Shown here in pieces: positions 9,253-19,293 of a stretch of 64,000 nucleotides of DNA. Each line of letters starts with the position of its first letter. Position 1 is the first letter of the stretch. This stretch comes from Arthrospira sp. PCC 9108 (lineage in GTDB: Bacteria > Cyanobacteriota > Cyanobacteriia > Cyanobacteriales > Microcoleaceae): NCBI GenBank assembly GCA_016745315.1, contig CP066886.1, positions 558,001-622,000 on the forward strand, given 5' to 3'. Both the position numbers and the translations under genes were made by a program. Below the pieces are notes generated by a model that searched no databases, had not been told where the DNA came from, and was given only the letters and a program-made list of their open reading frames with translations.

Positions 9253-11501
9253 TTACAAACCTAGATCCAATTTCCACCCGTTCAATTTACCAGTGTGATG
9301 GGGTGCTAAATCCGCGACAACTAACCGCCAAGTCCCCTGTGGTGAGTGATTTAGTAACTCTCTCATGTAGGGAGTCGTCTGGAGATTATAGGTAGTTTTC
9401 AAAACCTTATTGCCTCCCAAAGTGCGACCCTGGAGTAGAACCTCCTCCCCGTGTGGAGCAATTAACCGCACTTCCAAATCACCCAAAAATTGATGCTCGA
9501 TATCGACAGTCACCTGGATATCTAAAATCGGGCTAGTATTAGCAACAGAAATAGTGCTAGTCACTCCTTGAGGGTTATGATCGGGAATATTTAAGACGCG
9601 GTTATTAGATTGCTCCACCCGCCTTTGAACCTGTTGGCGGCTGACCCGTTGACTTTGAGCCATTTTTACGGCTTTTTCGGCATTAACTCGACCGTAGCCA
9701 AACCATTGGGAATATCCATTACCATCATAGGTTCCCATACTGATACCCAACTGAGGATCAGCATCAGGGTCTACAATCTTATCGGCTGTTTGTTCAATGA
9801 TGCGGCGCACTTCCCTAGCACTGAGATCCGGATTAACAGATAAGACCAAAGCGGCTACTCCAGCCACTAGAGGAGTGGCGGCGGAAGTTCCTCCAAAATG
9901 GGATGTAAAGTCACCCTGATCATAGCCGGCTGCACCTACGCGATCGCTCGTAAAAACTCCTAAACCACGCAGAGCGGTTCTAATCGATGGAGGGGTTCCA
10001 ATATAGCCAGTTTCTTGGAGCCACATTCCAGGGGGGCATTGTTACTAGGGGCACAGACGGTGATTCCGGTTCCCCAATTACTGTAGGCCGCTTTTTTATT
10101 AAGACTGGTACAGGCGGATACGGAAATTACATCAGGATGAACCGCAAACCCAGATAACCATCTGACTCGGCCTGATATGACATTATTAGGCCAGCCACTT
10201 TCATTAATGGTTCCGTTGATGGGGCGATTGGCGTTTCCGGCCGCAAATAATACGACGCAGCCTCGACCGTTGCGCCCTACGGCGGCGGCTTTGGTAATTA
10301 CTGCTCGTTGTCGTATGGACAAGGGAAAATAAACGGCACTAGCCCCCCAACTACAGGAGATGACAGAGGCTCGGTTATTAATAGCCCAATCAAAAATCTT
10401 TTCGACTGATTCATCATCGAGATATCCGGTGGTGCGAATGGGCATTAAGGCACAACCTGGGGCAACTCCGACGATACCTTTGCCATTTTCTTCGGCGATC
10501 GCTAATCCGGCGCAGGCGGTTCCGTGGTTATCTGAAGGAGATTGTGGTGAAGGGAGACGATTTTGGCCTTTCAGGTCAATGGGAGCGACAATTTTTCCTA
10601 TACCCTGAAAATCAGGGTGATTAAGGTCGATCGCATCATCGGTAATAGCAACCACTATAGATCTGGTTCCTCGAGTAATATCCCAAGCTGGTTCTACCGA
10701 GATATGAGCATCAGGAGCTACATCGGCACCTCCGGTATTATGGAGATACCACTGACGGTGGTAGAGAGGATCAGTAGGTCGATAATACTTTTGGCTTTTG
10801 ACCACAATATTGGGTTCTGCTACTAGAACTTCTGGGTTCCTGGTGAGGCGGTTAGCGATTTTAATGGGATTTTCTTGAGCTTGGCTGCTGACTTCATAGA
10901 CAAAGGTGTTGGGAACACCATAGACAGATTTTAATAATCTCAAACCTTGGCTGTTGGCGATCGCATTGCGGTTGGACTCCTCAACCTCCTCGCTAAACTG
11001 AATGGTGATTTGATTGGTCAGATACATAACCATTCCCGGATTATTATCAGCCTGATAGACATGACTCGCAAAAGCCACCCGATCTGACTGACGAGCCAGT
11101 TCCATCGCCTGATCGAGTTCAGCATCTTTTACCTTAACTTCCTGGAGTTCTGGTGGTACCGAGGAAGTTTCCTCAATGTGGATAGGCAAATTTTGTAAGT
11201 TTTCTCCTTCAGATACAACCGGGGTAAACTGAGGGCCACTATCCGTGACTGGTTGTTTTGGCGTGAGTCCATCAGCTTGATCTGGTAGGGGGCTGACTCC
11301 ACCACCGCCGCCTACTGGGGGTGTGGAAACCAAGCGAACCGTAAACCGCCCAGGAACTTTAGTAATTGCCAGTTCCTCACCTCCCCGTTGTAGAATGCTG
11401 CCAAGACTTTCTTCGGGAACGCCCATGCCCTGATATTGTTGAGCGTTAATCTCGTAGGAGTTAGCTGATGTCATTTTGTTATAATCCTCAAAAGTGCTCA
11501 C
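9253..11501 (-). pseudogene. subtilisin-like S8 peptidase with P domain, frameshifted
   Basis: Two overlapping minus-strand frames (11501-9960 and 10026-9253) together make one S8A serine peptidase of about 748 residues. Frame one has the catalytic Asp (VVAITDDAIDLNHPDF) and His (DNHGTACAGLA) and the oxyanion Asn (LFAAGNANR). Frame two has the catalytic Ser (GGTSAATPLVAG) and a C-terminal proprotein-convertase P domain (beta-rich, ending LAPHHTGKLNGWKLDLG). The junction is at a run of six G on the plus strand (10031-10036). Adding one base turns the coding strand into ...NNAPPGMWLQETG..., joining both halves exactly at the expected place. The protein has an N-terminal region of about 230 residues with a fervidolysin-like prodomain pattern (EPNIVVKSQ) and no signal peptide. 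Either a one-base sequencing error or a genuinely dead protease. Confidence 0.85.
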
Positions 11502-11647
11502 TATTATTGGCTCAATAGATTAAGTCCGATGTTAATGGTTGACCGAATCAAGCTGGGGTGGATGGATGGTCATCCTATAAAGACTATAACCCTTGGCTGG
11601 TCAGGATCTACAACAGTTTTACTAAACTCCTACACTTTGGCCAAAAA

Positions 11648-12358
11648 ATGATAAGATCTGTAAACATCAATAACCTTTCATTTCGCGATCGCATGATGCT
11701 GTCTCCTTTCATAGTCCGCTATCCTCAACTTTTTGTGAGTATATTGGCATCAGCCCTGACTGTTTTAACTGTCTCAGGCCATGCTACAACGGTTATGGCT
11801 CAAGATCCTTCTGTGTATGATGAGGCCACAGGTGAAGGCTCGGAACCTGAATTTCCCAGAGATTTAAGTCCGACCCCAGTACCGAGGAATCCTCAAGATA
11901 TGCGCCCTTTGAGCCTTGATAGTAGTTTTTTAAGTGTTCAAGGGGGGGAGCGCTTGTTAGCTGAAGCCGGGGAAGCAATTAGTAACGAGAATTACACCCA
12001 GGCAGCCAGGAAACTCCAGGAGGCGCGCCAAATTTTCAATCAGCTTTCTAATTTTCATCAACAGTTAGCCAGCAGTTTCTCAGGGGTTGACAACCGCATT
12101 GCTGACCAACATCGCAATGAGGCCAGAGATACCGCTCAAATGAGGGATACAGCCACTTATCAATTGGCTTTAGTCCATCGTGCCCAGAATCAACCCGAGT
12201 TAGCTGTTCCCCTACTCGTGCAAATTATTCGTTCTCAAGCCCCAACCCGGGATTTAGGCCAAAAAGCATATCAACAATTACTTGAATTAGGATTTGTCAG
12301 CAGTCCAGCCAGGGGTAGTGCTTCTTCTAACCCGGCAACCACTTCCAATGCTCAATAA
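11648..12358 (+). CDS. exported helical (TPR-like) protein
   Basis: About 236 residues from ATG 11648 (the frame is open from 11558; another ATG lies at 11693, and no ribosome site decides between them). A signal peptide is visible: basic start, hydrophobic core PQLFVSILASALTVLTV, and a likely cleavage site after VMAQ. A Pro-rich linker follows (SPTPVPRNPQDMRP), then a helical domain with TPR-like pairs (LLAEAGEAISNENYTQAARKLQEA and YQLALVHRAQNQPELAVPLL). The C terminus is Ser/Ala/Asn-rich. Such proteins usually mediate protein contacts in the periplasm or thylakoid lumen. It diverges from the protease gene and is followed 39 bases later by bolA. Exact function unknown. Confidence 0.6.
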   Translation: MIRSVNINNLSFRDRMMLSPFIVRYPQLFVSILASALTVLTVSGHATTVMAQDPSVYDEATGEGSEPEFPRDLSPTPVPRNPQDMRPLSLDSSFLSVQGGERLLAEAGEAISNENYTQAARKLQEARQIFNQLSNFHQQLASSFSGVDNRIADQHRNEARDTAQMRDTATYQLALVHRAQNQPELAVPLLVQIIRSQAPTRDLGQKAYQQLLELGFVSSPARGSASSNPATTSNAQ

Positions 12359-12397
12359 TTCATCTACAATCAAACATAGTCGTTTAATAGGAATCCC

Positions 12398-12655
12398 ATG
12401 ATCACCCTTTCCCAAGTTGAGGCAATGATTAAGTCTGAGTTGCCTGATGCTGTTGTTAAAGTTGAAGACCTTGGCGGGGGCGACCATTTACAAGCTGTAG
12501 TGGTTTCGCCTCTGTTTGAGGGCAAAACCCTGGTGAAACAACATCAGATGGTTTATAAAGCTGTTAGGGAAGCTATGGCAACAGAGGCCATTCATGCCCT
12601 AGCGCTGAAAACTTATACCCCCCAAGAGTGGTCAAAAGTCAACCAGGCTGCTTAA
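12398..12655 (+). CDS. BolA family protein
   Basis: An 85-residue BolA-fold protein. The conserved pattern is clear: [50 protein letters not shown], with the His in the GGDH loop that co-ligates a [2Fe-2S] cluster with a monothiol glutaredoxin. BolA proteins work with CGFS glutaredoxins in iron-sulfur trafficking and iron sensing. The next gene downstream, 42 bases away on the same strand, is exactly such a glutaredoxin, which strongly supports the assignment and a shared transcript. Length is typical. Confidence 0.9.
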   Translation: MITLSQVEAMIKSELPDAVVKVEDLGGGDHLQAVVVSPLFEGKTLVKQHQMVYKAVREAMATEAIHALALKTYTPQEWSKVNQAA

Positions 12656-12697
12656 TTTGTTGATCTAAGTTGTGAATAACTCGATTGAATAATCACT

Positions 12698-13021
12698 ATG
12701 AATCCTGAAGTAGAAGCCAAAATTGAAAACCTGATTAACCAGCACAAAGTTTTTGTGTTTATGAAGGGTACCAAGTTGATGCCCATGTGCGGTTTTTCCA
12801 ATAATGTGGTGCAAATTCTCAATAGTTTAGGGGTTCCCTTTGAAACCCTCGATATTTTGGAAGATGCCGAAATTCGCCAAGGTATTAAGGAATATTCAAA
12901 CTGGCCGACCATTCCCCAAGTTTACATTAATGGTGAATTTGTCGGCGGTTCCGATGTGATGATTGAGTTATATCAGAAGGGCGAACTACAAGAGATGCTA
13001 GAGGTCGCTCTGGCATCATAG
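12698..13021 (+). CDS. grxD: monothiol glutaredoxin, Grx4 family
   Basis: A 107-residue CGFS-type glutaredoxin. The active site CGFS starts at residue 31, preceded by the conserved FMKGTKLMPM segment; the glutathione-binding WPTIPQVYI and GGSDV motifs follow. Such proteins bind a glutathione-ligated [2Fe-2S] cluster as a homodimer or as a heterodimer with BolA and hand it to target apoproteins. In cyanobacteria it is one of the most conserved cluster carriers. It is paired with bolA upstream and followed by a clear Rho-independent terminator. Confidence 0.93.
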   Translation: MNPEVEAKIENLINQHKVFVFMKGTKLMPMCGFSNNVVQILNSLGVPFETLDILEDAEIRQGIKEYSNWPTIPQVYINGEFVGGSDVMIELYQKGELQEMLEVALAS

Positions 13022-13045
13022 TCCGGCTTAACTAATTAACTCCCT

Positions 13046-13073
13046 AACCCAGCCTCTCGAAGGCTGGGTTTTT
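13046..13073 (+). terminator. Rho-independent terminator of bolA-grxD
   Basis: A 10-bp perfect stem, AACCCAGCCT (13046-13055), loop CTCGA, AGGCTGGGTT (13061-13070), continuing directly into further T residues. It lies 25 bases behind the grxD stop and 10 bases before the stop of the convergent gene at 13083. Confidence 0.85.
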
Positions 13074-13082
13074 CCCAAGTAT

Positions 13083-13334
13083 CTAGTAATAATCTACTTC
13101 TGGTTGTGGTAGGGGAGTCATTTCAAAGTTGGACGGGTCGTTAATGTACCTAAAGGTTTCTTCCTCTAGGCGGTGAATTTGATAAGGTTCGAGGGCGTTT
13201 GTATTTCTCAGGGCGGCAATGTAGCCATCTACAAACATTCTAAGCTCATCATAACGATAGCCTCGATTCCACATTTCGACGAGGGAATCAGTGATTTTTT
13301 GGTAGTGCCGGATGGTCTGAGCATTCTGTAACAT
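13083..13334 (-). CDS. small conserved cyanobacterial protein (DUF6761-like)
   Basis: An 83-residue soluble, mostly helical protein. It has the pattern TIRHYQKITDSLVEMWNRGYRYDELRMFVDGYIAALRNTNALEPYQIHRLEEETFRYI, then a Pro-rich tail ending DYY. I associate this with a cyanobacteria-restricted family of unknown function (probably DUF6761), from memory and not from a search. No metal or catalytic motif is visible. It converges on grxD and has a gene-free region of about 420 bases upstream. Confidence 0.65.
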   Translation of the reverse strand: MLQNAQTIRHYQKITDSLVEMWNRGYRYDELRMFVDGYIAALRNTNALEPYQIHRLEEETFRYINDPSNFEMTPLPQPEVDYY

Positions 13335-13757
13335 GGTGGAAACCTCAAGTTATAATCTATATGTTGGGGGTATGGTTAAGGGATAGGGATTAGTCTCTAC
13401 CTTGATTCAGTTATATACACCTCACCGATATGGATTTCTGGCATTCTAGCTGAATCGGACTGTGATTGAAAAGACTGTTACCTTTAGTTATAGGTTTCCC
13501 TGGGCCGATGGCAATTGTTTCAAGTTCTTACTCATTCCCTTCATTTTGATCATAATGCACCCCGGAAAATTACGGGGGTTGTGGACTGATGGCCGCTTTA
13601 AGGTTGATGCCTCTCTCCCTCTGTGATTTTTATATTAACCTAATTGTGATCATAGATCTAGGGTGGATTGCCGATCGCAAGGGTAGCAGGAGTTACAAAA
13701 TGATGATTTCGACTCTGTTAACCTGTGTTCAATTATTGATAAAGGAAGCTGGCACCA
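13335..13757. other. gene-free region between divergent genes
   Basis: About 420 bases separating the small helical-protein gene (minus) from the response regulator gene (plus). A frame of 65 codons at 13589-13786 overlaps the regulator start in another phase and has no protein-like character. The stretch probably holds both promoters. A short inverted pair CCCCGG/ CCGGGG-like (near 13561-13578, CCCCGGAAAATTACGGGGG) could form a small hairpin. No RNA gene is recognised. Confidence 0.4.
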
Positions 13758-14513
13758 GTGGGATATGCTTATATTTCAATTATTGAGGGAAATCCGCACC
13801 TGCGATCGCTGTTAGGTTGGCATCTTCAGCACGTTGGTTATTCGGTGTGTCAATCTGCGGACTTTCATCATGCTAGAGAGGTGTTTTACACGACTCAGCC
13901 AAGTTTAGTAGTTATTGATGCAGAATTACCAGGCGGCAATAGTCTAGAATTCTGCCAGTGGCTACTACAGCAACGACAGTCTTTAATCTTGATGCTTTCG
14001 GCTCGGAATACGGAATCTGATATTGTCCGTGGTTTGAGAGCAGGAGCTGATGATTACTTAACTAAACCTTTTGGAATGCAGGAGTTTTTAGCGAGAGCTG
14101 AAGCACTTATGCGTCGCACTCGCAATGTGGCTCCTCCTACCAGTTTAGATTATGGGGATTTGAAAATTGATTTGGTACAGCGTCGGGTTTATCTTCAGGG
14201 TCAAATGATAGAACTGACTCCCCAAGAGTATAGTCTTCTTTATGTTTTGGCTCAAAATGATGGGGAGCCTCTCAGTCGTTCGGAACTGTTGCGCCGCGCT
14301 TGGCCAGATTATATTGATAATCCCCGCACTATTGATACTCATGTTCTATCATTGCGGAAAAAGATGGAAACTGACCCTCGACAGCCTAGTTTAATCCAAA
14401 CGGTTCGTAATATTGGTTATCGATTGAATTTGGATGTTCTTAAACCTGAACCAAGTTGGTATCCTAGTGTTAATGGTCAATTACCACCAATTCAGGCTAA
14501 AACTGGTAGCTAA
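13758..14513 (+). CDS. OmpR-type response regulator with degenerate acidic pocket (NblR-like)
   Basis: A 251-residue regulator with an N-terminal receiver (about 1-120) and a C-terminal OmpR/PhoB winged helix (about 128-225; LTPQEYSLLYVLAQN, RTIDTHVLSLRKKM, IQTVRNIGYRL). The phospho-accepting Asp (VVIDAELP, D54), Thr/Ser (LSAR) and Lys (TKPF, K103) are present, but the usual acidic pair after strand 1 is replaced by IIEGN, leaving only one acidic residue. Cyanobacterial regulators with altered receivers, such as NblR of the phycobilisome degradation response, can work without phosphorylation, so this could be NblR or a relative; I am not sure. GTG 13758 is chosen because AAAGGAAG lies 9 bases upstream. 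It is followed by a palindromic repeat. Confidence 0.75.
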   Translation: MGYAYISIIEGNPHLRSLLGWHLQHVGYSVCQSADFHHAREVFYTTQPSLVVIDAELPGGNSLEFCQWLLQQRQSLILMLSARNTESDIVRGLRAGADDYLTKPFGMQEFLARAEALMRRTRNVAPPTSLDYGDLKIDLVQRRVYLQGQMIELTPQEYSLLYVLAQNDGEPLSRSELLRRAWPDYIDNPRTIDTHVLSLRKKMETDPRQPSLIQTVRNIGYRLNLDVLKPEPSWYPSVNGQLPPIQAKTGS

Positions 14514-14526
14514 TTGTGAGGATTCG

Positions 14527-14592
14527 GTAGGGTGCGTCAGCACCAGTATATCAATGGCATTGTTAACCAGAACATTCACAACTGACGCACCC
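14527..14592. repeat. GGGTGCGTCA palindromic intergenic repeat, copy 1
   Basis: An 11-bp perfect inverted repeat, GGGTGCGTCAG (14530-14540) and CTGACGCACCC (14582-14592), with a 41-base loop. A second copy with the same arms is at 38278-38336. Elements with TAGGGTGCGTCA...TGACGCACC ends are scattered through many cyanobacterial genomes as non-autonomous repeats. Here it sits just behind the response regulator stop. Confidence 0.75.
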
Positions 14593-14723
14593 AATAAAAG
14601 GCTTTTACTCGATTTGTATGATTCCCTATATAGGGAATAGAGTTGAGAAAAAGCCGTTTTTAGTTATGGGCAATGATGGTAAATTTATTAATCAGATAAA
14701 TCTACCATATTGCAGATAAAAAA

Positions 14724-16103
14724 TCAGGTGTTTTTAATGAAAAATCTCATCAGGTTAAACTTGGGTTTATAGGGTGCGTATCGCAGGGGAATATCGAAGA
14801 GTAGAGATTGCTTTAAAAGGCTTTTGTGGTGGCAAAAAGTGTCAAAGGTAGCTTGGCCGTGATATTTGCCGAGGCCGCTTTCTCCTACTCCTCCAAAAGG
14901 CAAGGATTGACCCCCGACTTGCATGATAGTTTCGTTGAAACAAATACCCCCAGATGAGGTTTCTTGAAGAACGCGCTGTTGTGACTGTTTATTACGGGAA
15001 AATAGGTAAAGTGCGAGAGGTTTGGGTCTGGCGTTAATTTGACTAATTGCATCCCCTAAATCATCATAGGTCAAAATGGGTAAAATCGGCCCAAAGATTT
15101 CATCTTGCATGATGGTGTCTTCCCAGGATACTTCATCAATGAGAGTGGGAGAGATATAGCGATCGCTTTCATCAAACTTACCACCAGTGACGATTTTACC
15201 ATCATGTAATAACTCAGTCAACCGATGAAAATGATAGTTATTAATAATCCGCCCATAGTCGGGACTTTGCTGCGGTTCGGAGCCATAAAAACTCTCAATA
15301 TAGCCAATCATAGCTTTAATCAAGTCCGATTTAAGGCGGCGGTCTACCAATAGATAATCTGGGGCTATACAAGTTTGACCAGCGTTAATAAACTTACCCC
15401 AAACAATCCTTTTGGCGGTATAATCTAACTGAGTATCGGCATCGACAATACAGGGACTTTTGCCACCCAATTCTAAGGTAACGGGAGTCAAATGTTTGGC
15501 GGCGGCGGTCATGACAATTTTCCCGATGCGCTTCCCTCCGGTAAAAAAGATATGGTCGAAGGGTTCATCTAAGAGTTGTTGGCTAACTTCTACCCCCCCT
15601 TGAATAGTGGCGATATAGTGAGATGGAAAGGTTTTGCTAATCAGATCGGCTAGGACTTGGGAAGTTGATGGGGCTAGTTCAGAGGGTTTAAGGATAGCAC
15701 AATTTCCGGCGGCGATCGCACCGACGAGGGGAGAAATGACCAATTGAAAGGGATAATTCCAAGGTCCGATAATTAAGACAACTCCCAAGGGTTCAGGATA
15801 GATATAGCTAGAAGCGGGGAAGGCAGTGGGGTGGGTCTTGACCCGGCGAGGCTTAACCCAGGATTTTAAATTTTTGAGAGCATATTTAATTTCTCCGAGG
15901 GTGGAAAGTTCAAACAACCCTTCTAACTCAGGACGGCCTAAGTCAGCTTTGACTGCTTCTAGGATAGGTTGTTCAAAATCAGCGATCGCCTGTTGGAGTC
16001 GTCGCAGTTGCGAGAGTCGGAAGTCCACCTGTTTAGTCTCTCCGGTGGCAAAAAACTGTCGCTGTTGGCTGATAATTTCCGAGAAATTCAAGTTTTCTGT
16101 CAT
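14724..16103 (-). CDS. aldehyde dehydrogenase (class 3-like, NAD(P)-dependent)
   Basis: A 459-residue aldehyde dehydrogenase that oxidises aldehydes to acids. The catalytic Cys is in FINAGQTC (C245) and the general-base Glu in LELGGKSP (E211); the cofactor-binding GPWNYPF (about 113-119) and FTGGKRIGK are present. The sequence style, with GPWNYP and a hydrophobic, Lys-rich C terminus (KPKFNLMRFFIKNT), fits the class 3 / fatty-aldehyde type that in cyanobacteria includes AldE of Synechocystis (slr0091), which converts long-chain aldehydes and apocarotenals. The precise substrate is inferred from similarity of pattern. It is monocistronic and diverges from the CruA-like gene. Confidence 0.88.
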   Translation of the reverse strand: MTENLNFSEIISQQRQFFATGETKQVDFRLSQLRRLQQAIADFEQPILEAVKADLGRPELEGLFELSTLGEIKYALKNLKSWVKPRRVKTHPTAFPASSYIYPEPLGVVLIIGPWNYPFQLVISPLVGAIAAGNCAILKPSELAPSTSQVLADLISKTFPSHYIATIQGGVEVSQQLLDEPFDHIFFTGGKRIGKIVMTAAAKHLTPVTLELGGKSPCIVDADTQLDYTAKRIVWGKFINAGQTCIAPDYLLVDRRLKSDLIKAMIGYIESFYGSEPQQSPDYGRIINNYHFHRLTELLHDGKIVTGGKFDESDRYISPTLIDEVSWEDTIMQDEIFGPILPILTYDDLGDAISQINARPKPLALYLFSRNKQSQQRVLQETSSGGICFNETIMQVGGQSLPFGGVGESGLGKYHGQATFDTFCHHKSLLKQSLLFDIPLRYAPYKPKFNLMRFFIKNT

Positions 16104-16327
16104 TATTGAGAATTTCCTGTAGGTTGGAAGTAGCCCTATATAGACCAGGGTACTGAGAGTCTGCTATATCTGGTTATGGTGGCATAACAGATTATTGTTA
16201 CCTGTTCTAGCGCCCTCTCGATAGTTACTGCTGGCGCAGTTTCCCCTATGCTTAGTGTAATAGAGCGATCGCTAATTTCGTTAACAGTGAAGCGGTAAGC
16301 CTCAACTCAGGTACCAAAGAAATTGAC

Positions 16328-18369
16328 ATGGACATGAAAGAGATTCTATATCTGGAAATTCCTAACCCCGATACACACAGCGTTTGTACCTGGTTGCAGC
16401 AAACGTTTAATCCGGGGGTGGGTGAGAAAACGATCACCCCAGACGGGTTTCGCCTGAAATTTCCTCAACAGGGGTCTGGGGAATTGTCGGTGTTTACTTG
16501 GTCCGTCCAACGCACAACCTATCTCAAGGTTTTTCGGGTGGGGACTGTGGGAAGTTCTCAAGAAAAACGGGTACTCAACAGCCTGGAAACTGGTTTAAGA
16601 CAGGAGTTTCCCTATCAGTATCCTGAACCTCCAGCCATTGATTTGTCGCAGGAGTCGATTTTTGAGGCTTTGGCTGCCTATTATCCCCAAACGGTGAAAT
16701 ATTTTCAGAAAATCCCTAATGGGGAATATGACCTAAAACGGGTGTACTGGTGGGAGAAACGCTGGCGGGAGGGGGTGAGAAATCCACAAACTCCTAAACA
16801 GGTGATTTTTACTGAGGCGAGAAAGGACTCTGATGGGGAGTTGCCTAGTTATGACCTAATTTATGTTGGCGGGGCTTTAGGGGTCATTCATGCGGCGGTA
16901 ATGGCACGTTTAGGGTATCGGGTGCTATTGATGGAACGTCTCCCCTTTGGTCGGATGAACCGGGAATGGAATATTTCTCGCAGTGAATTACAGAGTTTAA
17001 TTGACTTGGGATTGTTCACCGGGGCGGAAGTAGAGAGTTTTATTGCTAGGGAGTATAAGGACGGTTTCCACAAGTTTTTTGATGCTAATAATCCCCCCAT
17101 TGCTAAGGGGGAGGTTTTGCATACTCCTCGGGTGTTGAATGTAGCCATAAATACGGATAAATTGCTGTCTTTGTGTGGTGAAAAACTGCGACAGGCGGGG
17201 GGAGAGATTTGGGATGAAACGGAGTTTATTCGGGCGGATATTGGAGGCGATCGCGTTAAGGTGACGGCTACTGATTTGACTACTAATTCCGAACGGATAG
17301 CTACCGGAAGGTTATTAGTTGATGCTATGGGTACCGCGTCCCCTATTGCTTGGCAACTTAATGGCGATCGCACCTTTGATAGTGTTTGTCCTACCGTGGG
17401 GGCCGTGATTAATGGTGGGTTTGAACCAGGAGTTTGGGATTCTAATTATGGGGATGTTCTCCACAGTCACGGGGATATTTCTAGGGGTCGCCAATTGATT
17501 TGGGAGTTGTTCCCTGGCGAAGGTGACGAGTTGACTATTTATCTGTTTCACTATCATCAGGTTAATCAGATCAACCCCGGTTCTCTGTTGGAAATGTTCG
17601 AGGATTTCTTTACTATTTTACCAGAATATCGTCGTTGTAATCTGGATAATTTGGTTTGGAAAAAAGCGACTTTTGGCTATATCCCCGGTTATTTTAGTCT
17701 GGGAGGAAGCGATCGCACTGTCGCCTATGACCGTTTAATTTCTATTGGAGATGCTGCTTGTCTTCAGTCTCCCTTAGTATTTACTGGTTTTGGTTCTTTG
17801 GTACGGAATTTATCCCGTTTAACGGACTTATTAAATACCGCACTAAAGCATGATTTGCTCACCAAATACTACCTCAATCAAATTCGCGCCTATCAAAGCA
17901 ATATCGCCGTTACTTGGTTGTTTTCTAAGGGAATGATGGTTCCCACCGGGCGTTATCTTCCTCCTCAAAGAATTAACTCCATTTTAAATACTTTTTTTGG
18001 GCTGTTAGCGACAGAACCCGAAGAGGTAGCTAATACCTTTATTAAGGATAGGACCGACTGGTGGACCTTTAACCGTCTGGCTTTAAAAGCGGCGCGCATG
18101 AACCCCAAGTTGCTCATCTGGATTTTAGATTTTGTCAATACTGGGGAAGTTATCCGCTGGATGATTAGTTATTTTGTCTTCACCTGGTTGGCGTTAATCA
18201 GTTGGTTATTTAGTTGGGTTCCCCCCTCGCGCGTCGCCTTCAACCCTGGTTAGAACCTCGTTATCCGGGGCTATGGCTGCTATTATTAGCCACCAGTTAT
18301 GTACTGACAGATGGTTTGGGACAGCATCAACCATCAATTCTAAGGAAGTTACAACCCAAGACTTCCTAA
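16328..18369 (+). CDS. cruA: CruA-like lycopene cyclase / FAD oxidoreductase (C terminus frameshifted)
   Basis: FAD-binding membrane-associated protein of the CruA/CruP family; CruA cyclises lycopene to gamma- or beta-carotene. An N-terminal extension of about 170 residues precedes the Rossmann motif YDLIYVGGALG (about 175-185). The family hallmark FGRMNREWNIS (about 206-216) and a GDAACLQSPLVFTGFGS segment are present; the C terminus is hydrophobic (two probable helices). As read, the frame ends at 18253 after 641 codons. The same protein clearly continues in the next phase to a TAA at 18367-18369 (LQPWLEPRYPGLWLLLLATS...). Adding one C to the six-C run at 18221-18226 joins them as WVPPLARRLQPWLEP. 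CruA is preferred over CruP because of length; this is inferred. It ends 10 bases before the convergent SPFH gene. Confidence 0.65.
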
Positions 18370-18379
18370 TCATGAATGA

Positions 18380-19291
18380 TTAATTATTAGCAGAAGTGGC
18401 CGGTTTAGGGTCAAAGCTGGGAAATGGGGCGACACCACCTTGATATAGGGGAAGTACACCGTTCCATTTCTGGATCATCTTTTCCTGAAGTTCTAACTCC
18501 CTCAGCCTGATGGTCATGGGGTTAACTGTGGATGCGCTAATTCTGGCTGCTTCTGCGTCCGCTTGGGCTTTGGCTAATTGACGTTCTGCTTCGGCTTGGG
18601 CGACTTGTAGTTGTGCTTGGGCAGCGATCACCTGTTGTTCCGCTTGAAAACGGGCGGTCATTTGCGCTTCAATGGCGCTATCAAAACGGGGCTTACTAAC
18701 AAACCCAATCGAATCAAATTCCACCCCCACACCAACAAATTTTTCATTTAAGCAGTTTTGAACCGAGGTTAATAATTCTCGCTGTTTGCTTCCGACAATA
18801 TCTTCTGGTCTTAATCCGGCTGCTTCTTGGTTAAAGCAGTTACGGAGTTCACTGCGTACTAAAGTCCCTTTAAACTCATCAGGGTCTTTCAGGTATTTAC
18901 CGTAGAAATCCTTGATTTGGTTGGTATTGAAAAAGTAGGAGAGAGAAATATCTGCATTGACGCTAGTTCCCCCAACTCCGAAACTGATGCTTTCGTCGAT
19001 AGGTGAACCTTCATCTCTCGCCGCTGAGAGGATGTAATATTGAACGTGATCGGGAAAAATGATAATTTCCTCGCTGTAAGCATTATACCATACTTTTCCC
19101 GTGCTAATAGTGGCATTCTGTACACCGCGATTGCTTCCGTACATTTGCACTTTCAGTCCTACATAACCAGGGGGAATGCGTTTGACGCTAGTTCCCGGAA
19201 TGACACCACAGGAAGAGATACTCATACTTACTAAAATGGCGCATCCTGTTAACCCTAGTACATTGGGAATTGGCGCGGTTTTCATCATCAT
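18380..19291 (-). CDS. SPFH/Band 7 domain lipoprotein
   Basis: About 303 residues. The N terminus has a hydrophobic stretch ending SISSCGVIPG, a plausible lipobox (Ser-Ser-Cys), so the protein is probably a membrane-anchored lipoprotein rather than a transmembrane prohibitin. A Band 7 (prohibitin-like) domain follows (about 35-215: PPGYVGLKVQ, FPDHVQYYILS, VNADISLSYFF, NCLNEKFVGVGVEFDSIGF). Next comes an Ala/Gln/Glu-rich coiled coil (about 220-270) and a short Pro-rich tail. SPFH proteins oligomerise into membrane microdomain scaffolds. The frame is open up to 19324, but ATG 19291 is two bases behind the stop of the upstream gene, indicating translational coupling. Cys residues in the domain (ELRNCFNQE, QNCLNEK) are notable. 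Confidence 0.8.
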   Translation of the reverse strand: MMMKTAPIPNVLGLTGCAILVSMSISSCGVIPGTSVKRIPPGYVGLKVQMYGSNRGVQNATISTGKVWYNAYSEEIIIFPDHVQYYILSAARDEGSPIDESISFGVGGTSVNADISLSYFFNTNQIKDFYGKYLKDPDEFKGTLVRSELRNCFNQEAAGLRPEDIVGSKQRELLTSVQNCLNEKFVGVGVEFDSIGFVSKPRFDSAIEAQMTARFQAEQQVIAAQAQLQVAQAEAERQLAKAQADAEAARISASTVNPMTIRLRELELQEKMIQKWNGVLPLYQGGVAPFPSFDPKPATSANN

Positions 19292-19293
19292 AA

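Noticed and set aside
13589..13786. 65-codon frame before the OmpR-type regulator
   Set aside because: Overlaps the regulator start in another phase, and has no protein-like pattern.
16888..17373. 161-codon antisense frame in the CruA-like gene
   Set aside because: Complement shadow of a well-supported FAD protein with no domain signal.
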